Positions 59,489-64,000 of a DNA stretch of 64,000 nt are shown piece by piece (position 1 is the stretch's first letter; the number at the start of each line of letters is the position of its first letter). The stretch comes from CAWCQC01 sp963819905 (lineage in GTDB: Bacteria; Actinomycetota; Thermoleophilia; Gaiellales; Gaiellaceae): assembly GCA_963819905.1 (NCBI GenBank), contig CAWFXP010000001.1, positions 434,001 to 498,000 of the forward strand. The letters run 5' to 3'. The notes beneath the pieces were generated by a model, which did no database searches, had not been told where the DNA came from, and worked only from the letters and a program-made list of their open reading frames with translations. The position numbers and the translations under genes were made by a program.

Positions 59489-60729
59489 CGGACGCTGCCG
59501 TCGCTCCCGAGGCTCGCGCGACCGACGGCGAAGGGCCGCTCGCCGGCGTCCGCGTGGTCGAGCTCGGGCAGCTTCTCGCCGGGCCGTTCACCGGCCGCCT
59601 GCTCGGCGACATGGGCGCCGAGATCATCAAGGTCGAGGCGCCCGGTCAGCCCGACCCGATCCGGGAGTGGGGCAAGGCGCGCTATCAGGGGCGCTCGCTC
59701 TGGTGGCCCGTGCAATCGCGAAACAAGAAGTGCATCACGCTGAACCTGCGCGCCGAGCGGGGCCAGCAGCTCCTGCTCGAGCTCGTGAAGCAGGCCGACG
59801 TCCTCACCGAGAACTTCCGCCCCGGGACGCTCGAGCGCTGGAACCTCGGCTGGGAGCAGCTCAGCGAGGTGAACCCGAGGCTCGTGCTCGCCCGCATCTC
59901 CGGCTACGGCCAGACCGGCCCCTATGCCGAGCGGGCAGGCTTCGCGTCGGTCGCGGAGGCGATGGGCGGGATCCGCTACATCAACGGCTTCCCGGACGAG
60001 CCGCCGCCCCGCATGCACATCTCGCTCGGCGACTCGCTCGCCGGCATGTTCGCGGCTCAGGGCATCCTGGCCGCTCTCTACAAGCGCGACGCGCTCGGCT
60101 TCGGCCGGGGCCAGGTGGTCGACGTCTCCCTGCTCGAGTCGAGCTTCGCGATGCTCGAGAGCATGGTGCCGGAGTACGACCGGCTCCAGATCGTCCGCGA
60201 GCCGCAGGGGACGAATCTGAAGGGCATCGCGCCCTCGAACATCTTCAAGTCGCGCGACGGCAAGTGGGTCGTCATCGCGGCGAACGCGGACAAGGTGTTC
60301 GGGCGGCTCTGCGAGGCGATGGGGAGGCCCGAGCTGGCCACCGATCCGAAGTTCTCGACCCACCTGGCGCGGGGAGAGCACCAGGACGAGATCGAGGGCA
60401 TCATCCGCGAGTGGGCGGCCGAGCGGGACGCGGCCGAGATCGACACGACCCTGAACGCCGCCGGCGTCATCTGCGGCCCGGTCTACACGATCGCGGACAT
60501 CTTCGAGGATCCACAGTTCCAGGCCCGCGACATGCTCCTGCGCCACGAGGACCCGGAGTTCGGCGAGTACGTCGGCCCCGGCGTCGTCCCGAAGTTCTCG
60601 GAGACGCCGGGCGGGGTACGCTGGTCGGCGACCTGGGAGGAGGGGAGCCACAACCGCGAGGTCTACGGCGGGCTCCTCGGCCTCTCGGACGAGGAGCTCG
60701 ACGCGCTTCGGAAGGAGGGCGTCCTGTGA
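59485..60729 (+). CDS. CoA-transferase family III (CaiB/BaiF) protein
   Basis: A 414-residue class III CoA-transferase. LAGVRVVELGQLLAGPFTGRLLGDMGAEIIKVE is the N-terminal motif, and the catalytic Asp is expected in SLGDSLAGMFAAQG (about 178). GRGQVVDVSLLES, LKGIAPSNIFKSRDGKWVVIAA and AGVICGPVYTIADI follow. It moves CoA from one carboxylate to another, perhaps activating a pathway acid for the lyase encoded downstream. GTGA overlap with the HMG-CoA lyase-like gene. Confidence 0.92.
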   Translation: MTDAAVAPEARATDGEGPLAGVRVVELGQLLAGPFTGRLLGDMGAEIIKVEAPGQPDPIREWGKARYQGRSLWWPVQSRNKKCITLNLRAERGQQLLLELVKQADVLTENFRPGTLERWNLGWEQLSEVNPRLVLARISGYGQTGPYAERAGFASVAEAMGGIRYINGFPDEPPPRMHISLGDSLAGMFAAQGILAALYKRDALGFGRGQVVDVSLLESSFAMLESMVPEYDRLQIVREPQGTNLKGIAPSNIFKSRDGKWVVIAANADKVFGRLCEAMGRPELATDPKFSTHLARGEHQDEIEGIIREWAAERDAAEIDTTLNAAGVICGPVYTIADIFEDPQFQARDMLLRHEDPEFGEYVGPGVVPKFSETPGGVRWSATWEEGSHNREVYGGLLGLSDEELDALRKEGVL

Positions 60730-61619
60730 GCGTGACGATCTGCGACGTCGGTCCGCGGGACGGGCTCCAGAACGACCCGAAGACCCTGCCGCCGGAGACC
60801 CGCGCCGAGCTCGTCAACCGGCTCGCCGCGGCGGGTGTGCCCCGGATCGAGGCGGTCAGCTTCGTCAACCCGGCCCGCGTCCCGCAGATGGCGGGGGCGG
60901 AGGAGGTCGTCGCCGCGATCGACCGCGAGCCCGGCACGGTGTACGCGGGGCTCGCCCTGAACGAGCGCGGGTACGACCGGCTCGCGGCGACGGGCCTCGA
61001 CGAGGTGCACTTCGCGTTCGCCGCGACCGAGACGTTCAACCAGCGGAACTCGAACGCCTCGGTGGCGGAGTCGCTGGAGGCCGCTGGGCGAATCGTCACT
61101 CGCGCGCATGCGGACGGGATCCGGGCGACGGTGACGATCGGGGCGGCGTTCGGCTGCCCGTTCGAGGGGCAGGTCGACCCGGGCCGGATTCTCGAGCTGG
61201 CGGGCACGCTGGCCGAAGCCGACGCCGACGAGCTGGTCTTTGCGGACACGATCGGAGTCGGCGTGCCGCGCCAGGTGCGGCGGCTCGTCGGCGAGGGCGT
61301 CGCGCTCGGGAAGCCCGTCGCGGTGCACCTGCACAACACGCGGAACACCGGCATCGCCAATGCGTTCGCGGCCGTCGAGGCAGGCGCGTCGGTGCTCGAC
61401 GCGTCCGTCGGCGGGATCGGCGGCTGTCCGTTCGCCCCGAGGGCGACCGGAAACATCTGCACCGAGGATCTCGTCTATCTCCTCCACGGGGAGGGGATCG
61501 AGACGGGCATCGACCTCGACGGCCTGATCACGGTCGCCGAGTGGCTCGAGGGCGTTCTCGGGCGCCAGCTCGAGGGCCAGGTCTACCGGGCCGGCACGTT
61601 CGCGCCGGTCGCGGGCTGA
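60726..61619 (+). CDS. Hydroxymethylglutaryl-CoA lyase-like enzyme
   Basis: A 297-residue TIM barrel of the HMGL family: ICDVGPRDGLQNDPKTL (catalytic Asp-Gly-Leu-Gln start), VEAVSF and NP, FAFAATETFNQRN, and the GIGGCPFAPRATGNICTEDLVYLL signature loop with the catalytic cysteine. It cleaves 3-hydroxy-3-methylglutaryl-CoA or a related hydroxyacyl-CoA. In context with the CoA-transferase, it may split an activated acid from the pathway. The start GTG 60726 overlaps the previous stop. HyuA follows after 27 bp. Confidence 0.9.
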   Translation: MSVTICDVGPRDGLQNDPKTLPPETRAELVNRLAAAGVPRIEAVSFVNPARVPQMAGAEEVVAAIDREPGTVYAGLALNERGYDRLAATGLDEVHFAFAATETFNQRNSNASVAESLEAAGRIVTRAHADGIRATVTIGAAFGCPFEGQVDPGRILELAGTLAEADADELVFADTIGVGVPRQVRRLVGEGVALGKPVAVHLHNTRNTGIANAFAAVEAGASVLDASVGGIGGCPFAPRATGNICTEDLVYLLHGEGIETGIDLDGLITVAEWLEGVLGRQLEGQVYRAGTFAPVAG

Positions 61620-61646
61620 CGACGGAGAGGACGAAAGGACACAGGA

Positions 61647-63707
61647 ATGGCGTACAGGCTGGGAGTGGACGTCGGCGGAACGTTCACCGACCTCTTCCTC
61701 GTGAGCGACGGGAACGGAGGCGGGCAGTACCGCGTGAAGACCCCCTCCACGCCCGCGGACCCCTCGGAGGGGGTCATCGCGGGCGTTCGCCGCATCTGCG
61801 AGGAGGCGGGAATCGACGTCGGGGATCTGCGCAACATCCTCCACGGCACGACGGTCGCGACGAACGCGGTGCTCGAGTCGAAGGGCGCGCGGGTCGGGCT
61901 GATCACGACGCAGGGCTTCAAGCAGATCCTCCACCTCGCGCGCTCGCAGACACCCGGCCCACTCGCCGGCTGGATCATCATGATCAAGCCCGACCCGCCG
62001 GCCCTCCTGTCCGACACGCGCGAGGCAGTCGAGCGGATGGACGCGCGCGGCTCGACCGTGGTTCCGGTGGACGAGGCCCAGGTCGAGGAGATCGTGCGCG
62101 ACCTCGTCGAGTCGGGCGTCGAGTCCCTCACCGTGGGGCTGGTCAACTCGTACGTCTCCGGCGCCCACGAGCAGACGATCGGTGAGATCGTCGAGCGGCT
62201 GTACCCGGGCTTCCCGGTGACGCTCTCCTCCGAGGTGCTGCCGGAGTTCCGCGAGTACGAGCGCACGCTCACGGCCTGCATGAACTCCTACGTGCGGCCC
62301 AAGGTGGCGACCTACGTCGAGCAGCTGCAGCGTCAGCTCGAGTCGATCGGCGGCCGAGCCGAGGTCAACATCCTGCGCTCGGACGCGGGACTGATGACGA
62401 TGCGCGAGGCCACCCGCAACCCGATCTACGGGATCCTCTCCGGCCCCTCGGGCGGCGTCGCCGGGGCGCTGTTCGTGGCCCGCAAGGCGGGCTTCGACGA
62501 CATCCTCACGTTCGACATGGGCGGCACGTCCACCGACGTGGCGCTCTGCCAGAACGGCCAGCCGACGATCGGCCGCGAGACGTCGATCAGCCACTTCCGG
62601 ATCAAGGTGCCGTCGGTCAACGTGAACACGGTCGGGGCCGGGGGCGGCTCGATCGCCCACGTGCCGGAGCTGACGAAGGCGCTTCGTGTCGGCCCGCAGT
62701 CGGCCGGGGCCGACCCGGGCCCTGCCGCCTACGCCATGGGCGGCGAGCAGCCGACGGTGACCGACGCGAACGTCGTCCTCGGCCATCTGCCACCGCGGCT
62801 GCTCGGCGGCGAGATGGAGCTCGACGTCGAGGCGGCGCGCGCGGCCGTGCAGACGATCGCCGACGCCATGGGCCTCCCCTCGGTCGAGGCGGCCGCCGAG
62901 GGCATCCTCGCGATCGTCAACGAGAACATGGCCGGTGCGCTGCGGCTCGTCTCCGTGCAGCGCGGCCACGATCCACGCGACTTCGCGCTCGTCGCCTACG
63001 GCGGCGCGGGCCCGCTCCACGCGAACGCGGTCGCGAAGATCATGGGCTCCTTCCCGGTGCTCGTCCCGCCCGCGCCGGGGCTCCTCTGCGCGATCGGCGA
63101 CCTCGTGGCCGACTTCCGCGACGAGTTCGCCCGCACGTATATCCGTGTCCTCTCCGAGGCTGATCCCGGAGAGGTCTGCGAGATCCTCGACGAGCTCGGC
63201 GAGCGCGCGGTCGCCTGGCTGGACGACGAGGGGATCCCCGCCGAGGCGCGCACCGTCTCGTTCGCGGCCGACATGCGCTACCGGGGACAGGGCTACGAGA
63301 TCCCGGTTGCGATCGACCCCGAGGACGTGCGCGCGAACGGCCTCGCCGACCTCGACGAGCGGTTCAACGGGCTGCACGAGCAGCTCTACGGCTTCCGGAT
63401 GCACGACACGCGGACCGAGATCGTCAACCTGCGCGCGATCGGCTTCGGCGCAGTGCCGAAGCCCGAGCTGCCGGCCGGAGAGCTCGGCGGCGAGGACGCG
63501 TCGGGCGCGGTCGCCGAGGAGCACGAGATCGTGTTCGAGGGCGAGCGTCTGCCGACGAAGATCTACGACCGCGTGCGGCTCGCGCCGGGGATGCGCTTCG
63601 AGGGCCCCGCGATCGTCACCGAGTTCGACTCGACGACGGTCGTCCTGCCCGGCTACGAGGCGGCGATCGACCTCGGCTTCAACATTCAGATCAACCCGAA
63701 GGCCTAG
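61647..63707 (+). CDS. HyuA-type hydantoinase/oxoprolinase subunit A
   Basis: A 686-residue ATPase subunit: GVDVGGTFTDLFLVSDG (N-terminal ASKHA-like phosphate loop), NILHGTTVATNAVLESKGARVG, SSEVLPEFREYERT, TFDMGGTSTDVALCQNG, SAGADPGPAAYAMGG, and AYGGAGPLHANAVAK. Members include N-methylhydantoinase, acetone carboxylase and acetophenone carboxylase subunits. A clear GGAGAGGACGAAAGG leader precedes the ATG at 61647. The partner subunit B begins 12 bp downstream. The substrate is unknown, but neighbouring amide-cleaving genes suggest a cyclic amide or a ketone. Confidence 0.9.
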   Translation: MAYRLGVDVGGTFTDLFLVSDGNGGGQYRVKTPSTPADPSEGVIAGVRRICEEAGIDVGDLRNILHGTTVATNAVLESKGARVGLITTQGFKQILHLARSQTPGPLAGWIIMIKPDPPALLSDTREAVERMDARGSTVVPVDEAQVEEIVRDLVESGVESLTVGLVNSYVSGAHEQTIGEIVERLYPGFPVTLSSEVLPEFREYERTLTACMNSYVRPKVATYVEQLQRQLESIGGRAEVNILRSDAGLMTMREATRNPIYGILSGPSGGVAGALFVARKAGFDDILTFDMGGTSTDVALCQNGQPTIGRETSISHFRIKVPSVNVNTVGAGGGSIAHVPELTKALRVGPQSAGADPGPAAYAMGGEQPTVTDANVVLGHLPPRLLGGEMELDVEAARAAVQTIADAMGLPSVEAAAEGILAIVNENMAGALRLVSVQRGHDPRDFALVAYGGAGPLHANAVAKIMGSFPVLVPPAPGLLCAIGDLVADFRDEFARTYIRVLSEADPGEVCEILDELGERAVAWLDDEGIPAEARTVSFAADMRYRGQGYEIPVAIDPEDVRANGLADLDERFNGLHEQLYGFRMHDTRTEIVNLRAIGFGAVPKPELPAGELGGEDASGAVAEEHEIVFEGERLPTKIYDRVRLAPGMRFEGPAIVTEFDSTTVVLPGYEAAIDLGFNIQINPKA

Positions 63708-63719
63708 GGGGAGAAAGCG

Positions 63720-64000
63720 ATGGCAATCAGCGAGAAGCCCCGGATCGCGGAGATCCCCGACCTCGAGGTCGACCCGGTCACGCTCGACATCATCGAAGGC
63801 GCGCTGAAGAGCGCCCGCTTCGAGATGGACGCCGTGCTCTTCCGCTCGGCGATGAGCCCGGTGATCAGGGAGCAGCACGACGAGTTCCCGATGATCACCG
63901 ACCCGCGCGGGCGCATGGTGGTCGGGCAGTTCGGCGCCTACATCAACGAGATGATGGAGGAGTGGGACAGCGGCATCTACCCGGGTGACGTCATCCTCAC
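63720..64000 (+). CDS. HyuB-type hydantoinase/oxoprolinase subunit B, 5' part
   Basis: The first 93 codons of the B subunit, cut by the window end. After a charged start, VDPVTLDIIEGALKSARFEMDAVLFRSAMSPVIREQHDEFPMITD matches the HyuB N-terminal region (here with an extra segment). It is translated directly after HyuA, with GGGGGAGAAAG before the ATG. The complete family length is about 500-600 residues. Confidence 0.88.
   Translation, partial: MAISEKPRIAEIPDLEVDPVTLDIIEGALKSARFEMDAVLFRSAMSPVIREQHDEFPMITDPRGRMVVGQFGAYINEMMEEWDSGIYPGDVIL

Noticed and set aside
60663..63878. Very long minus-strand open frame opposite the HyuA operon
   Set aside because: Rich in Arg, Asp and Ala without any domain; it mirrors the codon pattern of the real plus-strand genes.

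Overview
This window is GC-rich DNA from an actinobacterium, probably class Thermoleophilia (inferred from GC content, frequent GTG starts, 1-4 bp stop/start overlaps inside operons and overall gene content; no rRNA or other marker gene is present). It lies within a chromosome or contig and contains no tRNA, rRNA or CRISPR array. Gene content is mostly catabolic, with a broken signalling/immunity-type gene at the left edge.

Layout. (1) 1-5573: one very long gene encoding a Ser/Thr protein kinase, SIR2-like domain, nSTAND NTPase, membrane/coil linker and about 16 WD40 repeats. It is broken by at least ten frame changes and one clear nonsense codon. (2) 5574-10032: proA-proB-methyltransferase operon on the minus strand, and thrC on the plus strand behind a SAM-I (S-box) riboswitch. 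(3) 10058-39021: a catabolic island of about 29 kb. It has a LacI-family regulator, two complete sugar-type ABC importers, two enolase-superfamily enzymes, three short-chain dehydrogenases, a zinc-type alcohol dehydrogenase, a COG3618-type lactonase/amidohydrolase, a sugar isomerase-like protein, an L-rhamnose mutarotase, a sugar-phosphate isomerase/epimerase, a Gfo/Idh oxidoreductase, a fused HyuA-HyuB oxoprolinase-type enzyme and a two-gene thiamine-dependent dehydrogenase with a lipoyl domain fused to E1-alpha. The content fits oxidative degradation of a deoxy-sugar or sugar acid; the exact substrate cannot be read from sequence. Five promoters or leader regions carry the same 12-bp operator (consensus GGAAACGATTCC), so the island looks like one LacI regulon. 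(4) 39040-47848: amide/amine-degrading enzymes (nitrilase-type hydrolase, cyclase-type hydrolase, ornithine cyclodeaminase, formamidase, VOC protein, copper amine oxidase, two small amidohydrolases). (5) 47858-53300: chagasin-like inhibitor, polar amino-acid ABC importer interrupted by a 195-bp inverted-repeat element, a 3-hydroxyisobutyrate-dehydrogenase-like enzyme and an MFS transporter. (6) 53338-58728: six-gene MoxR/DUF58/VWA (Bat-like) operon. (7) 58763-64000: a GntR regulator with a palindromic operator, then a tightly overlapping operon of CoA-transferase, HMG-CoA-lyase-like enzyme, HyuA and HyuB (HyuB cut by the window end).

Regulation visible in the sequence: the S-box on thrC, LacI operators placed at or just downstream of recognisable -35/-10 boxes, a GntR palindrome on its own gene, and a stem-loop between a binding-protein gene and its permease.

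Quality caveat: besides the left-edge gene, six otherwise good genes (proB, proA, thrC, ornithine cyclodeaminase, formamidase, copper amine oxidase) each contain one frameshift, five of them fitting a single extra base. Some are at homopolymers and may be sequencing errors, so those genes may be intact in the organism.
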